Assembly: GCA_014706295.1 (NCBI GenBank)
Contig: JACSVZ010000009.1
Span: forward strand, 38,133,768 to 38,197,767
DNA: 64,000 bases
Direction of reading: 5' to 3'
Source of the DNA: Lycocorax pyrrhopterus obiensis
Taxonomy: Eukaryota > Chordata > Aves > Passeriformes > Paradisaeidae
Position 1 is the first letter of the stretch; each line of letters starts with the position of its first letter. The position numbers and the translations under genes were made by a program. Below the pieces are notes generated by a model. That model did no database searches. It had not been told where the DNA came from and worked only from the letters and a program-made list of their open reading frames with translations. Positions 1 through 12,530 of the stretch are shown one piece after another.

Positions 1-1504
1 TTCATAGGTCTTCACATTTCTAGCACAGCTTGGCAGCAGGAAGGTTTCACGTGGCATTGTACAGCCCTGCCAACTTTCCACATCACCCCAACAGCCACCA
101 ACAAAGGGATGGATTAGCACAGCTACAACACAGAGGCATTCCCTGCTGTAAATCCTCTGGGATGAAGAGACAAGGCTGAACACTCCCTTTGAAACCGTGA
201 TCAGAGCATCACCTTCATTCTGCAATCACCTCTGCTGCCTTTTCCAGTTCAACCACTGCCCTGATACTGCTGAAAGATGTTCGTGCCCTGTGTAAGAACA
301 GAGGGAAGAAATCCAATATTTACTCCCTAGGCCTCCATACCTTTTTTTCACCAAGGACATGCTTTCTTCCCAAGAGGGAACAAACCCTGAATACAAAGGT
401 GTGATTGAGGTAAAAATGTGATTGAGTCCTTTTCACCTTTTTTCTCCTTGGGCAAAAGAAGGAAAGTTACTATCAGTCTTCCCCATTCCAAGGGTTTTCC
501 AATCAGTGCAGGGCTCATTTGTGGAGATTCCAGTGAAATGGCTTCATGATCCTCACTACCTCTTGGTCCCTCTCCCTCCAAGAGCCTCTGACTCCCCTAC
601 ACTGCAGCCTGGTTCCCACAGTCAATGGAAAATCAAACGTGCAATTCATGGGCTGTGACAAGAATTGCCCAAGGATCACAGAAGCTGCTGTAGAAGGTCA
701 AGATTTAGATCAAAGCTCAAGAAATCTACTAAAAAATCCCCAGAATAACCAAATCCTCCCACTGATAGACAATCCATGCATCTTCAGTCTCCTCACCCTG
801 AAGGATGCTGACCAAGCGATGGACCAAAGCTCACATGTCCAATGTCACGGCCTTTAGCAAACTGCAACCTGTGTCTGAGACTTATTTTTTCTTTAAATTT
901 CTCTTCCCCTCTTCTCATTTAAAAGGAACATATTTAAATGAAAGGTTCGAACACCTCTGACTGTAGAATGAGGGGGGAAAAGGCAACGTGCTTCACATTC
1001 CTGACTGGCATTGCTGGAGTGGTATCTCATACCCTGAAATACAACCTGCAGTAGTCCATAAAATATTAAGACTGCTTGCTGGCCATGGCCAGGAATACTC
1101 TGCAGCAGCAGTTCCCAGGGGCAGAATGCTCTGTGAAAGGTCACTAACACAGCACTTAGGTCACCAGCACAACAGCCACCAGGGGTAATTCTTCTCTGCA
1201 CTATTATTAACAGCCCTGAGCAGCCACAAGGAATCTGCTGGGCTCCCACTGCTCTGCAGCAGCTCCAGACGATAAAACCCGCTTCGTTACTGCATCAATA
1301 AAGGGACATTTAATCACAATAACGAACGATAACATCACAAATTACCTCCCCGCACTCACCTGGCACTGGGCCATGCTCTCCTAGGAGACATCCTTAGTGG
1401 GGCAACCTGCAGGAGCTGCTGAGCCAGCAGAAACTTCTGCAAACTGAACTGAACCCACTGATACTCCACCAGTGATGTGAATGGAGATCTTACCTGAATA
1501 ACTC

Positions 1505-1918
1505 ACACCAGGGACAGCTGGAGCAGGGCTGGGAGAGCTGGGGCTGTCCAGCCTGGAGAAGAGACGCTCCAGGGAGAGCTCAGAGCCCCTTGCAGGGCCT
1601 AAAGGGGCTCCAGGAGAGCTGGAGAGGGACTGGGGACAAGGGCTGGAGGGACAGGACACAGGGAATGGCTTCCCAGTGCCAGAGGGCAGGGCTGGATGGG
1701 ATATTGGGAAGGAATTCCTGGCTGGGAGGGTGGGGAGACCCTGGCACAGGGTGCCCAGAGAAGCTGTGGCTGCCCCTGGATATGTCCAAGGCCAGGTTGG
1801 ATGGGGCTTGGAGCACCCTGGGATAGTGGAAGGTGTCCCTGCCCATGGATGATGAAACTGCATATCTTTAGATCCCTTCCAACTCAAACCATTCTGGGAT
1901 TCCACAGTTCTGTGATTA
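1505..1918 (+). mobile_element. CR1 LINE, 3' fragment
   Basis: It starts at a GCTGTCCAGCCTGGAGAAG-like segment, runs through the GGGATATTGGGAAGGAATTC, CCCAGAGAAGCTGTGGCTGC and CCCTTCCAACTC blocks, and ends in the CR1-type tail ATTCTGGGATTCCACAG. It is 5'-truncated, as almost all CR1 copies are. The same consensus recurs many times in this window. Confidence 0.9.
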
Positions 1919-3204
1919 TCTCTAGACCTTTGCTAAGGAAAGCTGTGGTCTTGCCCTCACCTTCACACCAGAAAGGCTGGAGGTGCCCCCCAGTCCCTGC
2001 CCAGTCCCACACACCTCTGTGCACAGCCTCACCCAGTCCCACACACAGATCTTTCCACCTTTGTCTCCTTCATCTGTCCAAAATAATCCACGCTTCTTAA
2101 TGCACTTTTTCTCTGCAATGAGGAATCAAGGGGGAAGAAAACTTTATTAATTAAATAGTCTTAATTTCCAAGAGTCTGGCAGACTTTCAGCTCATTTCTT
2201 TGAGAACCATTCCACAGGAGGCTGAACTCCTGATGACTTCATGGGGCTTTTTATAAAGCGAGATAATGACGGTGGAGGGACAGAAGCAGCTGCACAGTTC
2301 CCCTGGCTGTGGCAGAGATGCCCCGAGCACCACAGCCTTCAGCAAGTCCATCACCCATGGGTGCCAGGAGTGAGATGCTCATGGACACACTGGTTTCCAG
2401 GGAAGGAGACAACTCACCTTCCATGTGGGAATATCTTGTGACAGATCTCGAGCACATCCTCGGTGTCTGCTCATCAGGGCTGGTAAAGGATGGGAGGGTT
2501 TCATGCAATAATTCCCTTCACAACCTGAAAATTCAGTGTTGATCTAACACAGGTTACACCATGCTGAACCTTTTCAGTGCTGGAGAAGAATATCTTGGCT
2601 GAAAAGCACAGTAAAGATTAAAAACCCAATCTAACTTGCAGAAGTGTTGTTAATCCACAGATTTCTGAGCAACAAACATGGGACAAATATTTTTGTGCAT
2701 TGAATTTTTTTGGCTGTGACACTGCAAATTAAGTAAATAATTTTCAGGTTTGAATGGAGTTGTTCCTACAATGACACAATTTCCCTGCTGCTGACAGCCA
2801 GCAAAATCTTCTGTGTAAAAACAACCCATCCCTCCACCATGGAGAAATACCAGAAAACACAGCAATGGCAAAGTTACTGAAGGAGGATTTTTCTAAAAAG
2901 CAGAAACAGAACAGACTAAGACAAGACTAAAGATAGACTGTCCTAGGCATGGCAGGAGCCCAGCAAAACAGCATGAAATTGCTGTGAGTATCTGTGATAA
3001 AAGCTCATCCTAAGAGATAAAAACTAACTTTAGGGGGTTACTGGTCTGTGAAACAGATCATTAAATTAACTCCATCACGTTTATTCGGGCTCAGAGGTGA
3101 GTGAGGCTCAGCAGCACATTGATCTGATGGTTTAGAGGAAGGATGATGGTCTGCAAAAACACAGCTGGCACGGGAGAGACAGACAGGGATAACCCCACAG
3201 CAGG

Positions 3205-3454
3205 GGAGGAACAAGATGAGGAAACGGCCTCAAGCTGTGCCAGGGGAGGGTCAGGCTGGATATTGGGGAAAATTTCTTCATGGAAAGGGCTGTCCAGCCC
3301 AGGCAGTGCTGGAGTCCCCAGCCCTGGAAGGATTTAAAAGCCCTGTGGATGCGGCAGGTGGGGACATGGGTCAGTGGTGGCCTTGGCAGTGCTGGGGAAC
3401 AGCTGGACTCAATGATCTTGGAGGGTTTTTCCAACCCTAATGATTCTGTGATTC
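3205..3454 (+). mobile_element. CR1 LINE, 3' fragment (second subfamily)
   Basis: This copy belongs to a different CR1 subfamily from the one at 1505. It begins AACAAGATGAGGAAACGGCC, contains AATTTCTTCATGGAAAGGGC, and ends with TTTTTCCAACCCTAATGATTC. Confidence 0.88.
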
Positions 3455-3743
3455 CTTGCTCCACACACAGAGTTTTCTCGTCTACCTTGTTAAGCAGCAG
3501 CTCTATGACAATTACTTCCCCAAGCCCCACACAAATGATTGTGGTACTACAGTGAAGGAGCGGGGCAGGGGATTTCTTTTGGTGGCTGCACAGGCTGAAA
3601 GAATTTCATTCCCTTGGATATAGCAAAACTCCTTTAAATAAAACTCTTTTTCATTTGAAGTATTTGCTAATAAAAAGGAGGATCCTGCCCCCATCTGGCC
3701 TCCCTGGAAGGGAGCAGCCTAAGGGGGAACTGGAGCAAGAAAT

Positions 3744-3850
3744 CACAGATTCATAGAGCTTCAAATCCTGCTTTGGAAGGGACTCACAGGGATCATCAAA
3801 TCCAACTCCTGGCCCTGCTCAGGATACTCCAAGAATCCTTCCCAGTATCT
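3744..3850 (-). mobile_element. CR1 LINE fragment
   Basis: The CR1 3' tail is at the left end (CACAGATTCATAGAGCTTC), followed by GGAAGGGACTCACAGGGATC and TCCAACTCCTGGCCCTGC in reverse orientation. The right boundary is indistinct. Confidence 0.7.
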
Positions 3851-4743
3851 TTGGGACGTGTGGCAGGATGGGAACACTGACTCCCCAGCCACTCTCTGTG
3901 CTCAGAAACAGACAGTAATTCCAGCTTTGGATCCAGGTTGGACTGGCAGGGAAGTGGAGATAATTATAACCTTCCTGGAGCAGCTCCAGTCCTGCCACCG
4001 CTTGTTTGGGATGCAGATGGGTCCGACTGAGCCGTACCCCGGGAATATCGGTCCTGCCATCTGCCACGGTGTGGGAAGGGACCACAGTGCCCTAAGCAAA
4101 GCTATGCCCACCACCAGGAAATAAAGCAACAATAGTTTTATTCACTTTGCCTCCCTAAATCACTGCCACATCACAGATTCCATGTCACTGCCAGGCAGAG
4201 ACACCTTCTGGCAAAGTGACTCGACCTCAGAGCTGAGCTGTCTCTTCCCCAGGACTGTGAGGAGGAAAGGGGAGGAAAAACCCAATGGTCAAAAGGCTGA
4301 GGGGCCTCCTGCTTTCAGAAAAGCAGAAATAAGGTTTCATTTTAAATCTCAAATTAGCTGAAGACCAGACACCATCCAACACCTTCTCCCTCTCCCTGCT
4401 CCAGCCACCCTGTCATTCCTTCACTGGGCTCAGCACGGAACAGTGGTTGCTGCTGCTCCTGGCAGGAAAATCCTGCAAGAATGGGATTTTCCCACCTCAT
4501 CTCAGTTAAGAGAGACCTAACTTATCAATATGCACAATTTTTGCATTATCCCAGCGTTCTCTTAAAAACACCAGGAGTTAATGGTCTCAGCACGTGGTGG
4601 AAAAATTGTTGTGCCTGGATTCAGGCTGCCCTTGCCCACAGGATGGCAAAGAGGGGCCTGTTCCTCCCTGTTCCTGTCCTCCCTAAGGAATAGCCCACAC
4701 TGATGGAAAACTCTGGCAGCACTCCAGGATTTTATCCTGCAGA

Positions 4744-4976
4744 AAAGGAAGCTCAGGGGGGATCTGATTATCTACAACTTACCTGAAAGGAGTTTGGAGC
4801 CAGGTGGGGCTCAGGATCTGCTCTCAGGGAACAAGGGAGAGGACGAGAGGAAACAGCCTCAAGCTGTGCCAGGGGAGGGTTAAATCCGGTATTAGGGAAA
4901 ATTTCTTCATGGAAAGGGTTGTCCAGCCCTGGCACAGCTGCCCAGGGCAGTGGTGGAGTCCCCATCCCTGTAGGAC
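4744..4976 (+). mobile_element. CR1 LINE fragment lacking its 3' tail
   Basis: Matches the 3205-3454 subfamily (GGAAACAGCCTCAAGCTGTG, TTTCTTCATGGAAAGGGTTG, GTCCCCATCCCTG) but stops before the terminal block, so the 3' end is missing. Confidence 0.83.
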
Positions 4977-5263
4977 GATTCAGACATTGTGATTTCTCAG
5001 GAACATTTGCACATCAAGCAGAGTTCAGGACTTTCCTCCATTCACCAGTTCACTGCAGCACCTTTGGCATCCCAGGCACGGTGGCTCTCCAAGAAATCCC
5101 CTGGCCAGCTCCATACAGACAGTTTGGTTTATTTGTTGCTTACACAGCTCTGATTTGCACCCATTAACTCAGGTTTCAAAGCCAAACACACAGGTAAGAA
5201 CACAACACCTGATGATCCCACAGCACAAGGCCCTCCCTCAGAACTCTTCAACATTTACACTAA

Positions 5264-5269
5264 ATCTTT
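5264..5269 (-). terminator. Candidate distal poly(A) signal downstream of ARL5A
   Basis: Plus-strand TTTATT gives AATAAA on the minus strand. About 15-25 nt downstream in the sense direction is a TAGTGTAAATGTTG-like, GT-containing stretch that could act as a downstream element. Assignment to ARL5A rather than another transcript is inference. Confidence 0.35.
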
Positions 5270-6011
5270 ATTTCTGTACAAAAATTTAGACAATTTTCAT
5301 TGTTCCTGAAGAAATCTGCACCTCCTTACATGACCCCACGAATTGCCTACATTTATATACACACAAATATATATTTGAAGAAGAAAAAAGCCTTCCAGTT
5401 CTGAAGAATGAAGGCAAAAACCACGTCAGAACTGAAAAATTAATGACAAGAATTAACTCTGTTTATTGTCAATATTGTTGACTATTCTGTAGCTTTGCAC
5501 CTGTTTCATCCCCATATTATAATAAAAACATATCCAGGATAACTCAATGCAGACTGTGCAACAAAAGAGTAGAGACACAACCTGTAATTTAAAACGTGGT
5601 AATAGCATCAAGGAAGTATTAATTATTTAATTAATTTAAAATGTATTAATTACAAAAATAATGACGAAGGAGAACTCAGCAGTCTTAACTTTTATACACT
5701 CAAGAAAAAGAGCCCAAAAGGAACATTTTCTGTTAAAAAGCCTATTCCCAGTTCCATACACCAGGTGGAAATGCCTAAGGAATGCACAGTTCAGAGGAAC
5801 CCTGGGCTAAACCAGACAAAAATAAGGTGTGATAACGGTGGCTTCTTTTTTAATCACCTTATATTTAACTGGATTCCAAGGAAAACTAAAAGCACTTTTC
5901 AGAAGTTATATCAAAGTCAAGGAATAATGGAGTTAAGAGGAAAAGGCAGGAAAAGACCTGGCTGTAAGGCAGCTCAGCATTCCCTCACCCGCCACAAGAA
6001 TGTCCCAGGAG

Positions 6012-6174
6012 AATCATGGAATCCCAGGCTGGTCCGGGTTGGAAGGAACCTTAAAGATTATTGAATTCCAACCCCTGCCATGGGCAGGGACACCTTCCAC
6101 TGTCCCAGGATGCTCCAAGCCCTGTCCAGCCTGGCCTGGGACACTGCCAGGGATCCAGGGGCAGCCACAGCAGC
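6012..6174 (-). mobile_element. CR1 LINE, 3' fragment
   Basis: In reverse orientation: tail GAATCATGGAATCCCAGGCT, GGTTGGAAGGAACCTTAAAG, CCATGGGCAGGGACACCTTC, then GGATCCAGGGGCAGCCACAG at the 5'-truncated end. Confidence 0.9.
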
Positions 6175-6506
6175 AACACCAGGAAGGAACTGGAGCCTGC
6201 TGGGAAAAGCGTGTCCCAAAGGAAACGGCTCCAGCCAGCACAGCTAAAAGAGGAGGTGGAAGGATAAGGAATGTGGAAAGGCATTTTGGCATCTGCTACA
6301 TCATCCTAACAGGGGGTTTGCTGAAATTCCTTATTCCTCAGCACTCCGAGAACTCCATCTGCCTGTGCATTACTTAACAGGGAGGTTATTCCACGGGATT
6401 ACCCCATGGATACAGCTATAGCAGCTGGAAGGGACTCCAGGAGCCCCAAATTCCCACCCAGGCCCAGGCTGGTGGGGCTGCCGAGCTGGGCAGGAACAGC
6501 CCTTTA

Positions 6507-6592
6507 CACAACCCCGGGATCACCCAGGTTGGAAAAGCTCTCCAAGGTCACAGAGTCCAACCTGTGCCCAATCCCCCTTTGGCACCCAGACT
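6507..6592 (-). mobile_element. Short CR1 LINE fragment
   Basis: Contains GGGATCACCCAGGTTGGAAA and TCCAAGGTCACAGAGTCCAA, typical of the reverse-oriented CR1 3' end. It is short and diverged. Confidence 0.7.
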
Positions 6593-7654
6593 GGCGCACT
6601 GAGCACCACGTCCAGTCCATGAATACAAAACTGGGAATTTCCTCTCCTAACCCAGCTTTGGCTCCATCGCTTTTGCTTTATAAGAAGTTTCCTGTAGCCC
6701 CCCAGCACTCCCAGGTACCTGTGTGTGATACGTGGGTATGGAAGAGGGGCGTGTCCCTGGGGTTCAGCATTTCCGACAGGAAAACAACATTTCACTGTCA
6801 TTTTAATTCCCATTCTTGACACCAACCAGCACAGACTTATCACCAAACTTGCCCCACCCAAACCTCCCCAAACAAACCCCCCATTGCAGGCACAGCAGAA
6901 CAGCACATTTCACCCCAAAAACACCTAAACAGCCCCAAAAACCAGGTCAGAAACCACGTATTTGCTAGAAAACTTTCACTGCAACTCACACACACAAAGT
7001 TTAATGCAAACGGGCACATTTTGACAAGTGTTTTCAACTTAAAATCATAAATACTGGTAGGTTTTAAAGAATTAGCTATTCTGACATCATCTATAAATGC
7101 ATAAATATGATACAGAGCTCCCCAGCCCAATTCCAGCCCAAATTTGTGTTTGTTCCACTTCAACAAGAATTAAGAGAACGGAATGAGTTCCCTTCAGCTG
7201 CATGAAAACCAGAGTTTAAAAGGACAGAAAGTGGCAAAGGGGAAACAATTCAAGGAATGCTCTGATCAAATTTCAGGAAAAAAAGTTGCCTAATAGAATC
7301 CTGGTTTTCCTATCTTATAATAAATAGCTCTATAAAATGTTTTGGCTAAATGACTTTAATACCCATGCCTGAGTGCAGACACTGGGAGCTGCCAGCCCTC
7401 CGAAGGCTTGGCTTTAATTTGAAGCCATAATTTTATACATTCTGGAATGAAATTTTATTGCAGCCTCAGCGTTAGCCACGTCCTGGCTGCATTTCTTTCA
7501 AAGGAAGATGACAAAGTCTGTACACAGAGAAGGACAAAGTACAAGTGATCAGAGGAAACCTGACCCCGCTCCAGGGATTGCTGCGCACACACGCCGATGT
7601 TCCTCCCCTTTGTAAACAACAGACGGGCAACGCAACAGCCTCGGTAGAGCCATC

Positions 7655-7905
7655 TGAGTTTATACCCACGGAACTGCAGATAGTGCTGGAGGTTGGAATG
7701 GAAAGCCGGTCTCGGAAAGCCAGGCCCCGGCAGGGTGTGAGGCCAGCGCGCTCGGATCCCCGCGGCAGCTGCGGAGAGCCGAGGCCGGCTCAGAGCGGCT
7801 CCTGCACCGCCCGAGGGCTGGAGCGGAGCGGAGGGTGCTGAAACACTCACGGACACCCGAAATGGACAGAGCGACACTGGGGCTGCTCCCGTTCCTCTGT
7901 CACAC
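7655..7905 (-). promoter_or_regulatory. Small CpG-rich patch with TATA-like box
   Basis: Between AT-rich flanks, about 7710-7850 is GC-rich with many CpGs and an E-box-like CAGCTG near 7768. A minus-strand TATAAA lies at 7659-7664, on its downstream side, and a CATTCC motif (MCAT-like) lies between them. The geometry suggests a minus-strand promoter. A downstream gene such as NEB would be the obvious candidate by mammalian synteny, but no exon of it is seen here. It may also be a chance GC patch. Confidence 0.3.
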
Positions 7906-9685
7906 ACTCCAGTCCCGCACCTCGTTACCCACAGATGCGCTCACGTTCCCCAGTCTGAGCTGGTTTTGTTAATTTTTAACCTCTCCACAGAATCCAGCTT
8001 TTCTTGGCCCCTCCTCGGTGTTCCACGCAGGAGGTATTTAGACAAGGAGAACACCGAGCTGAAGATGTCCAAGGAAGGATTCCCAGCCTTCCGAGTAAAG
8101 CAGCATTTTCTGGCTTCATCCAGTCTCAGCCGAGTTTTGTACATTTACAAATAGGAAAAGCTTAAAAACCCCACTCGGCTCTGTCCTCACTCACCCAAAA
8201 TCTGGCTTAAAAGGCTCAGGGTGGTAAAGTGACTCCACTGTGGATAAAGCTACAATATGAAAGTTCACTGGTAAGGCCCTCTTAAGGCAAGGAGAGAATT
8301 CCTGCTCGTGATTCTCACACATGAAGTGAAGAGATGCAGTGTCAGCCCCTTCTAATGCATCATTTTTGGCCACTTAATGTATTCACTGCAACATTATAGG
8401 CAAGCCACATCTGGATTTATAACCAGGTCACATCTGGACTTACCACACGTGTGCAAAGACATTCTCCTTCCTCAGTGCCACTGTTGGTGCCACTGATCAT
8501 CCCTGCCCTGCCCAGGGATGCAGCACTCCAAGGCTGCTCAGCACATTCATCTCAATTAGCTGAAAACGACTTTTCAGACCCAATTAGTCTGACAGTGACA
8601 AACTTCATGTTCCACCAGCCAGTGAGGAAGGAACCACTGCCACCAGGAGCTTCCCGAGGCCACGGATTCCTGAACTGAGTTATTTAAACACAGTCCCTTG
8701 ACAGGAATCCCAGCCAACCACCCTGACACAAGGACAAATTCAGTATTTCCTGTCCCAAAGCAACCTGGGTGGTGCCTGCTAAATGGAAAAGTGCTTGGAA
8801 TGGCAGGGGTAGGAGAACTGTAACAAATTTATCACAAATCCTGTTAAAACCTGGGTGTAGGGAGGGGGAAACCCACTCATTTCCACGCACTGGGAGACTT
8901 TTATAGATACCTATCTCTATTTTAAGGGAATGAGAATTGTTGCATGGGAAATAATGCTGATTATGGAATTAGTTTTAGGCACTTGAGCTGCAGAGATGTG
9001 GAAGGTGCCTGTCAGGTGCATTTACCATTCACACCTACACAATGCTCAGCAGAGCAGCTACTCAGCCTCCCTAAAAGAAAAAAATATTAAAAAATGAAGC
9101 TGTTCACATTCTCCAAGTTTATTTTCCACCTCTCCTCACAATTAAAGACCTGTATAATTACCAGATGCCAGAGGCAGCATATTCCAGAGATGAATTACCA
9201 AACTGATGATCTGCTACACCAAAAGAAACATTTGAAGTATCATTGAAATATGACCCTTTTTTTTTGCTACCAAAATGCCATTTTGCAGCATAACTTCAAT
9301 AACCGTTTTTAAGGCCCCTACCTTTTCCTAAGGATGAATTTCATGGAGAACAAAGGCAAAGCTTGAGAGCTTCAGCTGGAAGCCAAGGCAGCAGAACCCC
9401 AAGGGTGAAACAACAGCACCACACACCAAGGTCATGGCTCAGGGTAAGACAGCCCCTGCCCAACAATCCCCGAGTAGAAGCAGCACTGATGCAAAGTTCC
9501 CTGGCTTTTCTACGGACAGAGCTGGGAGAAAAATGGGAATTGCCCTACAGGGAAAAGAAAAAAGCTGTCAACAAGGAGCACTTCCACAAAACACAAAGGG
9601 GTCGAGAGATCAAAAGTTTGGCTGCTCTTCTCAGTGACTAAATTTAAAACCTTTCTAAGTTCACACACGTGCACTTCAAAGCACC

Positions 9686-9897
9686 ATCACAGCAACCAAG
9701 GCAGGTGAGAGCCTGGAACTGATCAGAGAGTCTGGAATTGATCACAGCAACCATTCCAAGTGAGAGTCTGAAATCAATCACAGCAACCATTCCAGGTGAG
9801 AGTCTGGAATCCATCAGAGTCTGAAATCAATCACAGCAACCATTCCAGGTGAGAGTCTGGAATCAATCACAGCAACTATTCCAGGTGAGTCTGGAAT
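9686..9897. repeat. 36-bp tandem repeat, about five imperfect units
   Basis: Units share the core CACAGCAACCATTCCAGGTG followed by a GAGTCTGGAATCAAT-like half. Spacing is 36 bp in the regular part, with partial units inserted near 9725 and 9810. Each unit contains a CAGGTGAG string that resembles a splice donor on the plus strand. No coding role is visible. Confidence 0.8.
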
Positions 9898-12481
9898 CGT
9901 CACCTCTGCTGACAAACCCCACCATCCCCACAGACTGAAAAATCACCATTTAAAACCCAAAAGCCCTGGACAACATCACAACGTGTCAGGAAACATCAGC
10001 CACCACTGAATTCTGGCTACACTTGCCCTCAAAACCATAAAATACACAGGAAGCTCACAGTTACCCACAACATGTTTGCAGTCAGGTTAACACTGGGTTG
10101 TTCACTGACCAACACATAGAAAACAATTGAATTTTTGCATTATAAACCCCTCAGGGCACAGAAAATCCTGTTTGACAGCCAGTCCTGAGGTGTGCAGTCA
10201 CTCCCAGGCCCTGCCGGGCTCTGTGGTCCCTGGGGAAACCAAGACAAGGTGAACCTCAGAGGCCACGGCAAGGGGAAGTGGCAGGGGGAGGGAAAGAGTA
10301 AAACCAGCCTAACTGACGTGTAAACACAGAGTATCTGCTTGCAACACAGCCCACACGTGCAGCAACCACCACACCTGCACCATCTGACAGAATTCCTACA
10401 AATGTACAACCAAGCAGCAGAAAGCACAGCACTGCTCCACCATGAACAGCAACAACTCCTTTTCTTACCAACCAACCCCCAGCTCACCCAGCCTGCGTGG
10501 ATTCAGCCCAGGGAAGACATAAAGACTCAAAAACCAAACACTTGGGTTTAGAAGCAAGTCTGCTTTTTCTTTTTTTTTTTTTCAGACTAGAAAATGTACA
10601 ATTCCGTTTCATATGCAAGTGTGCACAGAGCTCGTTGCTTGTAGATACTGTCAGAGAAACTGAGAGAGTCTTTGCATTAAATTGTTAATTCTTCAAACAT
10701 TGATACATTTTGCAATACACCAGTTAAATACCAAGATCTATGTGCATGCACTAGAGATAAATGCATGTACACCTTAATGTTTAACAAAGACAGCAGATCC
10801 CCCAGCCAGGGAGCATTGGAGATACCAAAAATAGATTAAAAAGTTAAATTCTTTACCTGCCTTTGTTAAATACAGACTTTGAGATTGCCTCCCCTCTTTT
10901 CCCCAGGATTCTCGTGCTCCCAGGGAGGCAGGCGGGCGGGAAGGCAGGAGCTGACCAGATTATCCCAGAACCAAAGAGAAGCACCTTAGAAAGTTCAAAC
11001 TAAGCTTTAAAATGTCTTTTAAATGCCTTTTCCATCCTTACCAGACACAGGGGCTGAGAAAGGGAAGAACATTCTCAGCAGTTTTGTTTTGCTGAACTCC
11101 CAATGCATCTCCCACGGAAGAGCCTGACACTTCCAACCATCCCACTGCCATTCCAACTGCCTGGATCCTCTGAAGTGGGAATTCTGACCCCCTTCTGCCT
11201 GGGACAGCCATCCCAGCAGGTGCTACAGCAGGGAAAGGTGATCCTAGTGTTCTCACACTGCTTGGGGACCATGCAAGGGAGTTCTGCTTTCAGGGAGTTC
11301 TGCTTTCAAGAAGTTCTGCCCTGGAACTCGTGTGGGTCACTTGGAGCTTTTCAAGTAGTGTCATCGGGTTTGTCCCCATCCAGCCCCCTCCACTGCATAT
11401 TGATATATCTGCACATTTTAATATCTGCACATTTTATGAAGCAAAGGGAGTTTTTCCTCAGAAAAACGCTTCATTAGAGTCTGACTTGTCCGATTCCAGT
11501 GGGACTTTCAAACAAACTTTTGTGCCTCTTCTTTGGTTAAGAAAAAAAGATACTTTTCCCTTTTTGACAGCTAAAGGTACTTCTGCCAGACCTGAATCAA
11601 CCAGCACAGCAAAGAAGGAGAGCAGTGGGCAGGACCTGCAGCATCACCCAATTCAATGATGACCACAATAAAACAGGAAAATCCATTTCATTTGAAACTC
11701 TTTGGCAAATTTGTAAAGTTTGCCAACACTGGAATTCCAAGCTCAATCCATGTGCCCCAATCCATTCCAGCCTCCTCCCTAATGAAAAAATCATGTGGAA
11801 AAACAAGCAATGGGCTGAAGAGAGAGTTTGTTTATCAGGTGGTGGAGACCCAACGTGTGATTGACGTTACAGCCGTACGGACACAGAGGGACAGGACTGG
11901 TGACACGGGGACGTGGCCGTGTCACAGATTAGTACTACTGCCAACATACTGATTCAGCTTTACACTGGTCTGAGCAGATTGCAATTAACCTAGGACTGAG
12001 GTATAAATATACACAAATATGTACAGTACACATACAGGAAAAGAGTTTTGCATTTGTAACATCGGCAACCTTGAAAATACTGAGAGTCGATACCTACGCC
12101 GGTGATTCGCTCGCTGATTTACTGGAATAATGAAGCCAACAACTTCCACTAGAGAGGGCTACAATGGGATAATAAAACTCTAAATTAAAAGCTCCTTCCT
12201 CTCGCTTCATCCTCCCCATGCCCAAGGCCGGACTGTTCCGAGGGGCAGCTTGAAAAGAAGGTTGGTCACAGCTTTGAACGCATCCTCCGAGGAACCCGAA
12301 CCAAACCGGAGCCCAAAGTGCACCTTTGCTCTCGTGCCTGCTCCCAATTCCTGTCCGTGTGTGTGTGCAGCTATGTAGAAAATACAGTTACAATCAGTTC
12401 AGTATAAATACATCCACCCCACCATTCTGCCACTGGTACAGCTCTGCTGAAGCAATGTCTGTGCAAAGAGGTCATTAAAAA

Positions 12482-12530
12482 TCATCTGATCTTCAGCCGG
12501 GACATCATCCACTCCAGGCCTTGGCACAGT
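12482..12530 (-). CDS. ARL5A: ARL5A coding exon 6 with stop codon
   Basis: The acceptor TTCCCAG|ACTG completes Gly164. The exon then encodes [15 protein letters not shown] (165-179) and TGA at 12482-12484. The C-terminal helix matches the ARL5A ending; ARL5B ends differently (about MTSRIGVR). Confidence 0.96.

Larger units (their letters stand above)
1..5230. other. Left flank: non-coding spacer with CR1 fragments
   Basis: No coding exon, RNA gene or promoter is recognisable outside the four CR1 pieces (1505, 3205, 3744, 4744). By mammalian synteny NEB should follow ARL5A on this strand, but no nebulin repeat coding is seen. Open frames here are short and lack protein-like features. Confidence 0.6.
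5231..12481 (-). other. Candidate long ARL5A 3' UTR and downstream DNA
   Basis: No coding sequence is recognisable here. AT-rich, transcript-like stretches occur immediately after the stop codon (about 11940-12480), at 10560-10800, at 6940-7460 and at 5240-5800. Minus-strand AATAAA signals lie at about 5264-5269 (followed in the sense direction by a TG-containing stretch) and near 7452-7457. Either could end ARL5A transcripts. The stretch also holds two minus-oriented CR1 fragments, a 36-bp tandem repeat and a small CpG-rich spot. Extending the UTR to 5.2 kb is inference; a shorter UTR is equally possible. Confidence 0.4.

Noticed and set aside
1..12481. NEB (nebulin) coding exons expected downstream of ARL5A
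   Set aside because: No nebulin-type repeat coding or fitting splice-bounded exon was recognised. The gene probably starts coding beyond the left edge.
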